Below the pieces are notes generated by a model. The model had not been told where the DNA came from and made no database searches. It saw only the letters and a program-made list of their open reading frames with translations. From Thauera sp. JM12B12 (GTDB lineage Bacteria; Pseudomonadota; Gammaproteobacteria; Burkholderiales; Rhodocyclaceae), in assembly GCF_039614725.1 (NCBI RefSeq), contig NZ_CP154859.1, forward strand, positions 744,001 to 808,000: a DNA stretch of 64,000 nt. Direction: 5' to 3'. Numbering within the stretch: the stretch's first letter is position 1; the number at the start of each line of letters is the position of its first letter. Both the position numbers and the translations under genes were made by a program. Of the stretch, positions 17,762 through 26,883 are shown one piece after another.

Positions 17762-17807
17762 TTGACGCAAGCGGCTTTTTCCTTAGAATTCAAACATACG
17801 TTTGAAT
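17762..17807 (+). promoter_or_regulatory. Sigma-70 promoter overlapped by a PsrA-like operator (site B)
   Basis: TTGACG at 17762-17767 and TAGAAT at 17784-17789 are separated by 16 bp. The operator ATTCAAACATACGTTTGAAT at 17788-17807 has perfect 8-bp arms around a 4-bp centre. Its core CAAAC-ATAC-GTTTG fits the published PsrA consensus. It overlaps the -10 box, so negative autoregulation of the TetR gene and the fad genes behind it is the natural reading. Confidence 0.8.
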
Positions 17808-17835
17808 GAACTCGGCTTCATTCAGGAGATCGATC

Positions 17836-18534
17836 ATGAGCAACGCAGGCGGTCGGGGCGGGCCCGAAACCCGAGGGCGCATCCTCGATGCGGCCGAGGT
17901 GCTGTTCGTGGAGCACGGGCTGGAAGCGACCTCGATGCGCATGATCACGGCGACCGCGGGCGTCAACCTGGCGGCAGTCAATTACCACTTCGGCAGCAAG
18001 GAGAACCTGATCCAGGAAGTCTTCCGGCGTCGTCTGGGCGAGCTCAACCAGCGCCGCCTCGTGGCGCTCGATCGTGTCGAGGAGGCGGCCCGCGTGGCTG
18101 GCGTGCGGATCAAGCCGTCGCAGGTGCTGGAGGCCTTTTTCGAGCCCTCGCTGCAGATGGCGACCGACGAGACCCACGGCGGGCGAATCTTCATGCAGCT
18201 CCTCGGGCGCACCTACACCGAGCCCAATGCCTTCGTCCGCAAGTTCCTGGCCGCCGAGTATGCCGACACCCTCGTGCGCTTTCTCGATGCCTTGTACGCC
18301 GCGCTGCCGGGTGTGTCGCGCGACGAAATCCTGTGGCGCTTCCACTTCATGATGGGCGCCACCTCGTATGCGATCGCCGGCACCGACGCGCTGCAACTCT
18401 TTGCCGGCAAGTTCGACGACGAGGACCCGGCGCGTCTCATCCCGCGCCTGATGTCCTTCCTGCTCGGCGGGCTGCGCGCGCCGCTGCCCGAGCTCGCGAG
18501 CGGGGCGGATGCTGCGCGGCCTGCCGAAGACTGA
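17836..18534 (+). CDS. TetR-family regulator, PsrA-like
   Basis: The 232-residue protein has a TetR N-terminal DNA-binding domain. Its helix-turn-helix SMRMITATAGVNLAAVNYHF lies at about residues 33-52, followed by GSKENLI. The C-terminal half is a ligand-binding helical domain. The A-V-N-Y-H-F-G-S-K recognition region, the adjacent PsrA-type operator and the fad genes downstream all support a PsrA-like fatty-acid or acyl-CoA sensor. Ligand identity is inferred. I chose ATG 17836, preceded by CAGGAGA at 6-nt spacing. The earlier ATG at 17806 lies inside the operator and would be at or before the transcription start. Confidence 0.85.
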   Translation: MSNAGGRGGPETRGRILDAAEVLFVEHGLEATSMRMITATAGVNLAAVNYHFGSKENLIQEVFRRRLGELNQRRLVALDRVEEAARVAGVRIKPSQVLEAFFEPSLQMATDETHGGRIFMQLLGRTYTEPNAFVRKFLAAEYADTLVRFLDALYAALPGVSRDEILWRFHFMMGATSYAIAGTDALQLFAGKFDDEDPARLIPRLMSFLLGGLRAPLPELASGADAARPAED

Positions 18535-18597
18535 ATCGGGGCCGCCTCGGTTCGCGGCCTGAATGCGGTTCCTGACCGAATCCGGAGACGACGAAAG

Positions 18598-21084
18598 ATG
18601 ATCTGGTTGCTACTGGTTTCCCTCCCTCCCTTGGCAGGTGCGCTCGCCTACGGGCGAGCGCCTCTTTTTGCCTGGCTCTGGGCGGGGCTGGCGTGGTTGC
18701 TGGTAATGGGTATCGCTGCCGGCTGGGGCGTGCTGCCGACGCTGTTCGCGATGCTCGTGTATGGCGCCGCGCTGGGGGTTTTCCTGGTCGAGTCGGTGCG
18801 CATGCAGCGTGTAACCACGCCGGTTTTCGCGATGTTCCGCGGTGCGCTGCCGACCATGTCGCAGACCGAGAAGGACGCGCTCGAAGCCGGCACGGTGTGG
18901 TGGGAGGGTGAGCTCTTCGCCGGCCAGCCGGACTGGAGCAAGCTGCAGGCCTTTCCGTGGCCAAAGCTCACGGCCGAGGAGCAGGCCTTCCTCGACGACG
19001 AGACCGACGAACTCTGCCGCCTCACGCATGACTGGGCGTGCACCCAGCACGGCGACATGCCGGCCGAGGTCTGGCAGTACATCAAGGCCAAGGGTTTCCT
19101 CGGCATGATCATCCCGAAGGAGTACGGTGGAAAGGGCTTCTCGGCCTATGCGCACTCCCAGGTCGTCACCAAGCTGTCCACGCGCTCGTCGGCGCCCGCG
19201 GTGAGCGTCATGGTGCCCAACTCGCTCGGTCCCGCGGAGTTGCTGTTGCACTACGGCACGCCCGAGCAGAAGCAGCATTACCTGCCACGGCTGGCGCGCG
19301 GAGACGAGATCCCGGCCTTCGCGCTGACCAGCCCGTGGGCGGGGTCGGACGCCGCCGCCATCCCCGACGCCGGCGTGGTGTGCAAGGGCTTGTGGCAGGG
19401 CGAGGAAGTGCTCGGCATGCGGATCAATTTCGACAAGCGCTACATCACGCTCGCCCCGGTGTGCACCGTGTTCGGCCTCGCCTTCCACCTCTACGACCCG
19501 GATCGGCTGCTCGGCGGCGAGGAGGTGCTCGGCATCACCTGCGCGCTGATCCCGCACGATCACCCGGGCGTCGACATCGGCCGCCGCCACTTCCCGCTCA
19601 ATGCGGTGTGGATGAACGGCCCGGTGCGCGGCAAGGACGTATTCGTGCCGCTGGAGTTCATCATCGGTGGCCCGAAGATGGCCGGCCAGGGCTGGCGCAT
19701 GCTTATGGAATGTCTGGCGGCCGGGCGCAGCATCTCGCTGCCCGGCTCCAACACCGGCATGCAGAAGATGGTGGCGCGCGCCGTCGGCGCCTATGCCCGC
19801 GTGCGCTACCAGTTCAAGACCGCGATCGGCCGTTTCGAGGGCGTGGAAGAGGCGCTCACCCGCATTGGCGCCAATACCTATCTGTCCGATGCCGCGCGCG
19901 TGATGACCGCCGGCGCGATCGACCTCGGCGAGAAGCCTTCGGTGGTGTCGGCGATCGTCAAGTACCACGTCACCGAGCGCGCCCGCCAGACGGTGAATGA
20001 CGGCATGGACGTGATCGGCGGCAAGGGCATCTGCCTCGGCCCGCAGAACTTCCTCGGCCGCGCCTATCAGCAGATCCCGGTCGGCATCACGGTGGAAGGG
20101 GCCAACATCCTCACGCGCAGCCTGATCCTGTTCGGCCAGGGCGCGATCCGCTGCCATCCCTATGTCTTGAAAGAGATGTACGCCGCGCAGCAGGGCGACC
20201 TGCGCGCGTTCGACGAGGCGCTGTGGGGGCACGTCGGCTACACGGTCTCGAACGCGGCGCGCGCGACGATCATGGGTCTCACCGGTTCGCACTTCGTGAA
20301 GGTGCCGGAAAGCGTGGCGCCGGAAACCCGCCGCTACTACCAGCAGCTCACCCGCTTCTCGGCCGCCTTCGCCTTCATCGCCGACATCTCGATGGGCACC
20401 ATGGGCGGCGCATTGAAGCGCAAGGAGAAGCTCTCCGCCCGCCTGGGCGACATCCTGTCGCTGATGTACCTCGCCACCGCCACGCTCAAGCGCTTCGAGG
20501 CCGAAGGCCGCCACGCCGCCGACGCGCCGCTGATGCACTGGGCGATCTGGGATTGCATGTTCCGCATCCAGCAGGCCTTCGAGGGCGTGATCGCCAACTT
20601 CCCGAACAAGCTTTTCGCCTTCGTGCTGCGCCGCGTGGTGGTCTTCCCGCTCGGGCGGCCCTATGTCGTGCCCTCCGACAAGCTCGGCCACCAGGTCGCG
20701 GAACTGCTGATCGAGCCGTCGCCGACGCGTGATCGCCTGACTTCGGACGTGTATCTGCCCGCCGATGTCGAGGAGCCGGTGGGCGCCCTCGAGGCCGCGC
20801 TCGCCGCGACCCTTGCTGCCGAGCCGGTCGAGGCCAGGCTCAGGGAGGCGCGTCGCGAGGGGCGCTTCGATCCGCAGGTGCTGGCCTCGGGCGACGTCGA
20901 TGAGATCTGGCACCTTGCCCGCCACGCCGGCGTGATCAGCGAACAGGAATACGCCTTGATCGAGCGCCGCAACGCGCTGCGCGACAAGGTGATTCGCGTC
21001 GATGACTTCCCCTACGACCTCGGCCTCAAGGCTGCGGTGCAGGCCATGCCCGAGCGTTCGCCGGCGCAGCAGGAGGCTGCATGA
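18598..21084 (+). CDS. fadE: Acyl-CoA dehydrogenase, FadE type
   Basis: The 828-residue flavoprotein catalyses the first step of fatty-acid beta-oxidation, acyl-CoA to trans-2-enoyl-CoA. Two N-terminal hydrophobic helices (about 1-70) anchor it to the membrane. The acyl-CoA dehydrogenase domain follows (KAKGFLGMIIPKEYGGKGFS, SPWAGSDAAAIPDAG), and a DUF1974-type C-terminal region completes the long FadE architecture. Length matches E. coli FadE (about 814). It lies 63 bp after the TetR gene with no terminator between them, and its stop overlaps the thiolase start by 4 nt (ATGA). It is probably controlled by the operator at 17.8 kb. Confidence 0.92.
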   Translation: MIWLLLVSLPPLAGALAYGRAPLFAWLWAGLAWLLVMGIAAGWGVLPTLFAMLVYGAALGVFLVESVRMQRVTTPVFAMFRGALPTMSQTEKDALEAGTVWWEGELFAGQPDWSKLQAFPWPKLTAEEQAFLDDETDELCRLTHDWACTQHGDMPAEVWQYIKAKGFLGMIIPKEYGGKGFSAYAHSQVVTKLSTRSSAPAVSVMVPNSLGPAELLLHYGTPEQKQHYLPRLARGDEIPAFALTSPWAGSDAAAIPDAGVVCKGLWQGEEVLGMRINFDKRYITLAPVCTVFGLAFHLYDPDRLLGGEEVLGITCALIPHDHPGVDIGRRHFPLNAVWMNGPVRGKDVFVPLEFIIGGPKMAGQGWRMLMECLAAGRSISLPGSNTGMQKMVARAVGAYARVRYQFKTAIGRFEGVEEALTRIGANTYLSDAARVMTAGAIDLGEKPSVVSAIVKYHVTERARQTVNDGMDVIGGKGICLGPQNFLGRAYQQIPVGITVEGANILTRSLILFGQGAIRCHPYVLKEMYAAQQGDLRAFDEALWGHVGYTVSNAARATIMGLTGSHFVKVPESVAPETRRYYQQLTRFSAAFAFIADISMGTMGGALKRKEKLSARLGDILSLMYLATATLKRFEAEGRHAADAPLMHWAIWDCMFRIQQAFEGVIANFPNKLFAFVLRRVVVFPLGRPYVVPSDKLGHQVAELLIEPSPTRDRLTSDVYLPADVEEPVGALEAALAATLAAEPVEARLREARREGRFDPQVLASGDVDEIWHLARHAGVISEQEYALIERRNALRDKVIRVDDFPYDLGLKAAVQAMPERSPAQQEAA

Positions 21085-22364
21085 GCGTGCCGGTCTTCAT
21101 CGTCGATGGCGCGCGCACGCCCTTCCTGAAGGCGAAGAGCGCGCCTGGTCCCTTCACCGCTTCCGACCTCGCCACCGCGGCGGGCAGCGCGCTGCTGATG
21201 CGCCAGCCCTTCGCGCCCGAGCAGCTCGACGAGGTCATCCTCGGCTGCGCCAGCCCCTCGGCGGATGAGGTCAATATCGGCCGCGTGGTCGCGCTGCGCA
21301 TGGGCTGCGGCAACAATGTGCCGGGGTGGACGGTGATGCGAAACTGCGCCTCCGGCATGCAGGCGATCGATTCCGCGATCGCCAACATCCAGCGCGGCCG
21401 CAGCGGGCTGGTCCTCGCCGGCGGTGTCGATGCGCTCTCGCATGCGCCGCTGCTGTTCTCCGAGAACATGGTGCGCTGGCTCGCCGGCTGGTACGCGGCG
21501 AAGACCACCGGGCAGAAACTGGCGATGCTCAGGACCTTCCGTCCCGGGCATCTCGCCCCGGTGATCGGCATCATGAAGGGGCTCACCGACCCGATCGTCG
21601 GCCAGCTGATGGGCCAGACCGCCGAGAACCTGGCGTGGAAGTTCGGCATCACGCGCGAGGACATGGACGGCTTCGCGGTCGAGAGCCACCGCCGCGTGTG
21701 CGCCGGCCAGGACGCCGGGCACTACGCCGACGAGATCGTGCCGCTGATCGATCGCGACGGCCAGGTGTATGCGGCCGACGACGGCGTGCGGCGCGAATCG
21801 TCGATGGCCAATCTCGCCAAGCTCAAACCCTTCTTCGACAGGAAGTACGGCCGCGTCACCCCGGGCAACAGCTCGCAGATCACCGATGGCGCGGCGTGGT
21901 TGGTGCTGGCCTCGGAACAGGCCGTCGCGCGTCACGGCCTGAGGCCGCTCGGCCGCATCGTCGACAGCCAGTGGGCGGGTCTCGCCCCCGATCAGATGGG
22001 CCTCGGACCGGTGCATGCGGCCATGCCCATCCTGCGACGCCATGGTCTTGCGCCCAATGATCTCGACGCCTGGGAACTCAACGAGGCCTTCGCCGCCCAG
22101 GTCATCGCCTGCCTGCGCGCCTTCGCCGACGACGACTACTGTCGCACGCACTTCGGCGTCGATGCGCCGGGCGCGCCCGAGGCCGAGCGCCTGAACGTGG
22201 ACGGCGGCGCGGTCGCGCTCGGCCATCCGGTTGGCGCGAGCGGTGCGCGCATCGTCCTTCACCTGCTCAACGTGCTGCGCCGCAAGGGTGGTGGGCGCGG
22301 CCTGGCGACGATCTGCATCGGCGGCGGGCAGGGCGGAGCGATGCTGGTGGAGACGGTGCGATGA
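21081..22364 (+). CDS. Acetyl-CoA C-acyltransferase, FadI-like thiolase
   Basis: The 427-residue thiolase has the catalytic nucleophile C89 in MRNCASGMQ, the NEAFAAQ motif, GHPVGASG with the catalytic His, and the second catalytic Cys in ATICIGGGQGG. Insertions relative to FadA-type thiolases (the MVRWLAGWYAAKTTGQK region) resemble the FadI branch. It overlaps fadE and the following multifunctional gene by 4 nt on both sides. It probably forms the first beta-oxidation complex with the product of 22361-24400. Whether it favours thiolysis in degradation or another chain length cannot be told. Confidence 0.9.
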   Translation: MSVPVFIVDGARTPFLKAKSAPGPFTASDLATAAGSALLMRQPFAPEQLDEVILGCASPSADEVNIGRVVALRMGCGNNVPGWTVMRNCASGMQAIDSAIANIQRGRSGLVLAGGVDALSHAPLLFSENMVRWLAGWYAAKTTGQKLAMLRTFRPGHLAPVIGIMKGLTDPIVGQLMGQTAENLAWKFGITREDMDGFAVESHRRVCAGQDAGHYADEIVPLIDRDGQVYAADDGVRRESSMANLAKLKPFFDRKYGRVTPGNSSQITDGAAWLVLASEQAVARHGLRPLGRIVDSQWAGLAPDQMGLGPVHAAMPILRRHGLAPNDLDAWELNEAFAAQVIACLRAFADDDYCRTHFGVDAPGAPEAERLNVDGGAVALGHPVGASGARIVLHLLNVLRRKGGGRGLATICIGGGQGGAMLVETVR

Positions 22365-24400
22365 TCGCGAACATGGAGCACGACTGGAAGCACTGGCGCC
22401 TGCGCCGTGAGGACTCCGGACTGGCCTGGCTGGATCTGGACAAGGCGGGGGCCAGCGCCAATGTGCTGTCGTCCGAGGTGATGAGCGAGTTTGCCCGCGT
22501 GCTCGAAGCGCTCGACGCCGCGCCGCCCAAGGCGCTGGTGATCGCCTCGGCCAAGCCGGCCGGCTTCATCGCCGGTGCCGACATCGAGGAGTTCTCGCGG
22601 CTGGATTCGGCGCTCGCCGCGCGCGCGCTGGTCGAGCGTGGCTGGAAGCTCTTCAACCGCCTCGCCGCGGTGTCCTACCCGACGCTGGCGCTGATCCGCG
22701 GCCATTGCATGGGTGGCGGCCTGGAGCTCGCGCTCGCCTGCCGGCACCGCATCGTGGTCGACGAGCCGGGCACCAAACTCGCGCTGCCCGAGGTCATGCT
22801 CGGCATCGTCCCCGGCTGGGGCGGCATGCTGCGCCTGCCCGCGCTGATCGGCCCGGCTGCGGCGCTCGACCTGATGCTGACCGGCAAGAGCGTCGATGCG
22901 AGGAAGGCGAAGCGCCTCGGCCTCGCCGACGACTGCGTGCCGGCGCGGGTGATGGCGTCCGCCGCACGCATCCTGGCGCTGTCCGGCGCGGCGAAGAAGC
23001 CCCTGCCGCTCAAGGAACGCGCGCTGCGCTGGGCGATGAACGGCCCCGCGCGCGCTCAGGTCGCCGACAAGGCGCGCGCCCAGGCCGCGCGCAAGGTCAG
23101 CCGCGCCAACTATCCGGCGCCGTTCGCCATCGTCGACATCTGGGAGAAGTACGGCGGCAACGCGCTCGACGTACCGGCGGGCGATGCGTCCTCGCTCGAC
23201 GCCATATTCAGCTCGCCGACCGCCCGCAACCTGGTGCGCGTCTTCCACCTGCAGGAGCGCCTGAAGGCCTTCGGCAAGGACAGCGAGTTCGCGCCGCGCC
23301 ATGTGCATGTGGTGGGCGCCGGCGTGATGGGCGGCGACATCGCCGCCGTGTGTGCGCTGCGCGGCATGACGGTGACGCTGCAGGATCAGTCGGTCGAGCG
23401 CATCGCGCCCGCCATCGCCCGCGCAGCCAAGCTCTTCGAACGCCGCCACAAGGGCGATGCCCGGCAGGTGCGCTTCACCCTCGACCGCCTGATCCCCGAC
23501 CCGCAAGGCCAGGGCGTGGCGCGCGCCGACCTGATCATCGAGGCGATCTTCGAGAACCTCGAGGTCAAGCGCAGCCTGTTCGCCGACCTCGAGGCGCGCG
23601 CCCGGCCCGACGCAGTGCTCGCCACCAACACCTCCAGCCTGCGCCTGGAAGATATCGCCAGCGCACTGAAGGACCCGTCGCGCCTGGTCGGCATTCACTT
23701 CTTCAATCCGGTACCGATGCTGCCGCTGGTCGAGGTGGTGCAGGGCGAGACCACCGACGCCGAGGTGCTGCGCCGTGCCACCGGCTTCGTACGCCGCATC
23801 GACAAGCTACCGCTGCCGGTGAAGAGCGCGCCCGGGTTCCTCGTCAATGCGGTGCTTGGCCCCTACATGCTCGAGGCCCTGCGCTGCGTCGAGGAGGGTG
23901 TTGCGCCCGAGACGGTCGACGCTGCGCTGGTCGCCTTCGGCATGCCGATGGGGCCGGTCGAGCTGGTCGATACCGTGGGTCTGGACATCGCCGTGGCCGC
24001 GGGCAGGGCCCTGGCTGGCGAAGGTGCCGAGCCGCCGGCGCGGCTGCTGAAGCTGGTGGCCGAGGGCAAGCTGGGGCGCAAGAGCGGCGAGGGCTATTAC
24101 CGCTGGGTCGAGGGCAAGGCGCTCAAGGGCGCAGACGAGGGCAGGGCGCCGGGCGGGCTGCTCGCCCGTCTGCTGAAGGGGGTGCCGGGCCGGCAAGGTC
24201 CGGCAGCGTCCCCGCCGATCCCGCCCGGACTGGCCGAACGCGTGCTTGCGCCGCTGCTGGCCGCCACGCAACGCTGCGTGGAGCAGGGGGTGGTGGCCGA
24301 CGCGGATCTCGCCGATGCCGGGGTGATCTTCGGCGCGGGCTTCGCGCCGCACACCGGTGGGCCGCTGCATCACGCAGGCAGCCTCGCGCGCTATACCTGA
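22361..24400 (+). CDS. Enoyl-CoA hydratase/3-hydroxyacyl-CoA dehydrogenase (FadJ-like)
   Basis: This 679-residue bifunctional protein has an N-terminal enoyl-CoA hydratase domain. The CoA/oxyanion stretch AGFIAGADI is at 67-75; the likely catalytic glutamates are E122 in GGGLELALA and E144 in LPEVMLG. A 3-hydroxyacyl-CoA dehydrogenase domain begins at about residue 310 with the NAD motif VGAGVMGGDIA and contains IHFFNPVPMLPLVEVV. It is the classical alpha-subunit order of FadB/FadJ, although at 679 residues it is slightly shorter. It is translationally coupled to the thiolase upstream. Together they would convert enoyl-CoA to acetyl-CoA plus a shortened acyl-CoA. Confidence 0.92.
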   Translation: MIANMEHDWKHWRLRREDSGLAWLDLDKAGASANVLSSEVMSEFARVLEALDAAPPKALVIASAKPAGFIAGADIEEFSRLDSALAARALVERGWKLFNRLAAVSYPTLALIRGHCMGGGLELALACRHRIVVDEPGTKLALPEVMLGIVPGWGGMLRLPALIGPAAALDLMLTGKSVDARKAKRLGLADDCVPARVMASAARILALSGAAKKPLPLKERALRWAMNGPARAQVADKARAQAARKVSRANYPAPFAIVDIWEKYGGNALDVPAGDASSLDAIFSSPTARNLVRVFHLQERLKAFGKDSEFAPRHVHVVGAGVMGGDIAAVCALRGMTVTLQDQSVERIAPAIARAAKLFERRHKGDARQVRFTLDRLIPDPQGQGVARADLIIEAIFENLEVKRSLFADLEARARPDAVLATNTSSLRLEDIASALKDPSRLVGIHFFNPVPMLPLVEVVQGETTDAEVLRRATGFVRRIDKLPLPVKSAPGFLVNAVLGPYMLEALRCVEEGVAPETVDAALVAFGMPMGPVELVDTVGLDIAVAAGRALAGEGAEPPARLLKLVAEGKLGRKSGEGYYRWVEGKALKGADEGRAPGGLLARLLKGVPGRQGPAASPPIPPGLAERVLAPLLAATQRCVEQGVVADADLADAGVIFGAGFAPHTGGPLHHAGSLARYT

Positions 24401-24411
24401 AGCATCCCGAG

Positions 24412-24443
24412 CCGTGCCCAATGGCCTTTGCCGCGGGGCACGG
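24412..24443. other. Hairpin between the two beta-oxidation modules
   Basis: CCGTGCCC (24412-24419) and GGGCACGG (24436-24443) form a perfect 8-bp stem with a 16-base loop in the 75-bp gap. No T tract follows, so it is more likely to affect mRNA processing or partial termination. It marks the boundary between the FadI/FadJ-like pair and the second hydroxyacyl dehydrogenase/thiolase pair. Confidence 0.4.
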
Positions 24444-24475
24444 ATGAACCCTTACGCTTTCATCAGGAGGTGCAA

Positions 24476-26869
24476 GTGAGCAGACTGATCATTCGCAAGG
24501 TCGCCGTGCTCGGCGCCGGTGTCATGGGGGCGCAGATCGCTGCCCACTGCGCCAACGCCGACGTCCCGGTGATCCTGTTCGACCTGCCGGCCAAGGAAGG
24601 CCCGGCCAACGGCGTCGTCGACAGGGCACTCGCCGGGATGAAGAAGCTCGACCCGGCGCCCTTCGCTGCGAAGGACCGTGCGCAGTACGTCGAGGCCGCC
24701 AACTACGCCAGCGATCTCGCCCGTCTGGGCGAGTGCGATCTCGTCATCGAGGCGATCGCCGAGAAGATGGAGTGGAAGCTCGACCTCTACGCCAGGGTCG
24801 CGCCCCACTTGAAGGCGGGGGCGATCTTCGCGTCGAACACGTCCGGGCTTTCGATCGAGGCGCTCGCCGCCGGCATGCCCGATGATCGCCGCAGTCAGTT
24901 CTGCGGCATTCACTTCTTCAACCCGCCGCGCTACATGCCGCTGGTCGAGCTGATCCCGACCACCGCCACTGACGCCGCGCTGCTCGACGGCCTGGAGGCC
25001 TGGCTGACGACCCGCCTCGGCAAGAGCATCGTTCGCGCCAAGGACACGCCGAACTTCGTCGCCAATCGCGTCGGGGTGTTCTCCATCCTGGCCGTGCTGC
25101 ATCACACGCAGCGCCTCGGGCTCGCCTTCGACGAGGTCGATCTCCTCACCGGGCCGCGCATCGGTCGCCCCAAGAGCGCGACCTTCCGCACCGCCGACGT
25201 GGTCGGCCTCGATACGCTGGTGCATGTGCTCGGCACCATGCAGGCCACGCTGGGTTCCGGCGAGAACGCCGATCCGTGGGCGAGGCATTTCCGCACCCCG
25301 GAGTGGCTGCAGGCGCTGGTGGCCAAGGGGGCGCTCGGGCAGAAGACCAAGGCCGGCATCTACCGCAAGCAGGGCAGGCAGATCCAGGTGCTCGACCTGC
25401 ACCTGCAGGACTATCGCGACAGCGGCGGCGAAGTCTTTCCCGAGGTCGAGGAGATCCTGCGCCTGAAGAGTCCCGCGGAGAGATTCGCCCAGCTTGCCGC
25501 CCATCCGCATCCGCAGGCGCAGTTCCTGTGGTCGATCTTCCGCGACGTGTTCCATTACTGCGCGGTGCACCTGGCCGACATCGCCGACAACGCGCGCGAC
25601 ATCGATCTGGCGATGCGCTGGGGCTTCGGCTGGGCGCAAGGGCCGTTCGAGACCTGGCAGGCTGCGGGCTGGCGGGATGTCGCCGAGATGGTAAGGGACG
25701 ACATCGCGCACGGTCGCGCGATGGCCGAGGTGCCGCTGCCCGCCTGGGTGTTCGCGCGTGAGGGCGTGCATGCGCCGGCCGGCTCCTACAGCGCGGCCGC
25801 AGACGCGCTGAAGCCGCGCGCCGCGCTGGCGGTGTACCGGCGCCAGCTCTACCCCGACCGCATTCTCGGCGAGGCGTCCGACGATCGCGGCGAGACCCTG
25901 TGGGAGAACGCCGGCGTGCGCCTGTGGCGGCGCGCCGACCAGGACGCGGGCATCGGCATCGTGTCGATCACTTCGAAGATGCATGCGATTGGCGACGAGG
26001 TCATGGAGGGCATGCAGGAGGCGATCGCGCGCGCCGAGATCGAGCTCGACGGCCTCGTGATCTGGCAGCCTGCGCCGTTCGCCGTGGGCGCCAACCTGCA
26101 GCAGGTGGACGCGGCCTGCCGCGCCGGGCAGTTCGAGCTGCTCGAGAAGATGGTGGCGAAATTCCAGCGCACCTCGATGGCGATCAAGCACGCCCAGGTG
26201 CCGGTGGTGGCCGCGGTGGAGGGCATGGCGCTCGGGGGCGGCTGCGAGTTCGTGATGCACGCCGCGCATCGCGTGTTCGCGCTCGAGAGCTACGTCGGCC
26301 TGGTGGAGGCGGGCGTCGGCCTGATTCCGGCCGGCGGCGGCAGCAAGGAGTTTGCCCTGCAGGCGCATGCGCTGGCGCAGCGTGCGGCCGGCGGCGATGT
26401 GTTCCCCTATATCCAGAATGCCTTTCAGACCATCGCGATGGCCACGGTCGCCAAGAGCGCGCTCGAGGCGGTGCAACTCGGCTTCGGCCGTGCGGGCGAC
26501 GACGTGCTGCTCAATGCCCACGAGCTCCTCCATGCCGCGATCCGCCGCGCGCGCGCGATCGCCGAATCGGGCTGGCGCCCGGCGCTGGTGAATCCGGCGG
26601 TGACGGTGGCGGGCCGCAACGGCATCGCCACCTGCGAGATGATGCTGGTGAACATGGCCGAGGGCGGCTTCATCTCGGCGCACGACTACCGTGTCGCCAA
26701 GGCCGCCGCCACGGCGCTGTGCGGTGGCGAGGTGGATACCAACCGCCGGGTGAGCGAGCAGTGGATCCTGGACGTCGAGCGTGCGCAGTTCGTCGCGTTG
26801 CTCAAGACCGAGAAGACGCAGCAGCGTATCGCCCACATGCTCGAAACCGGCAAGCCCCTGCGCAACTGA
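24476..26869 (+). CDS. 3-hydroxyacyl-CoA dehydrogenase/enoyl-CoA hydratase, reversed domain order
   Basis: In this 797-residue protein the NAD-binding hydroxyacyl-CoA dehydrogenase domain comes first (VAVLGAGVMGAQIAAH near residue 9; IHFFNPPRYMPLVELI; NFVANRVGVFS). The enoyl-CoA hydratase/isomerase-like domain is C-terminal (VAAVEGMALGGGCEFVMHA, YVGLVEAGVGLIPAGGG). This order is opposite to FadB/FadJ and is the form common in beta-oxidation operons of Ralstonia-like betaproteobacteria. I start it at GTG 24476, which has AGGAGG at 5-nt spacing; an earlier ATG at 24428 falls inside the hairpin loop. The thiolase gene follows 14 bp later, its presumed partner. Confidence 0.9.
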   Translation: MSRLIIRKVAVLGAGVMGAQIAAHCANADVPVILFDLPAKEGPANGVVDRALAGMKKLDPAPFAAKDRAQYVEAANYASDLARLGECDLVIEAIAEKMEWKLDLYARVAPHLKAGAIFASNTSGLSIEALAAGMPDDRRSQFCGIHFFNPPRYMPLVELIPTTATDAALLDGLEAWLTTRLGKSIVRAKDTPNFVANRVGVFSILAVLHHTQRLGLAFDEVDLLTGPRIGRPKSATFRTADVVGLDTLVHVLGTMQATLGSGENADPWARHFRTPEWLQALVAKGALGQKTKAGIYRKQGRQIQVLDLHLQDYRDSGGEVFPEVEEILRLKSPAERFAQLAAHPHPQAQFLWSIFRDVFHYCAVHLADIADNARDIDLAMRWGFGWAQGPFETWQAAGWRDVAEMVRDDIAHGRAMAEVPLPAWVFAREGVHAPAGSYSAAADALKPRAALAVYRRQLYPDRILGEASDDRGETLWENAGVRLWRRADQDAGIGIVSITSKMHAIGDEVMEGMQEAIARAEIELDGLVIWQPAPFAVGANLQQVDAACRAGQFELLEKMVAKFQRTSMAIKHAQVPVVAAVEGMALGGGCEFVMHAAHRVFALESYVGLVEAGVGLIPAGGGSKEFALQAHALAQRAAGGDVFPYIQNAFQTIAMATVAKSALEAVQLGFGRAGDDVLLNAHELLHAAIRRARAIAESGWRPALVNPAVTVAGRNGIATCEMMLVNMAEGGFISAHDYRVAKAAATALCGGEVDTNRRVSEQWILDVERAQFVALLKTEKTQQRIAHMLETGKPLRN

Positions 26870-26883
26870 TCGAGGACACGAGA

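Noticed and set aside
17806..17835. Earlier ATG for the TetR gene at 17806
   Set aside because: It lies within the operator at 17788-17807 and at or before the likely transcription start, and has no ribosome binding site. ATG 17836 has CAGGAGA.
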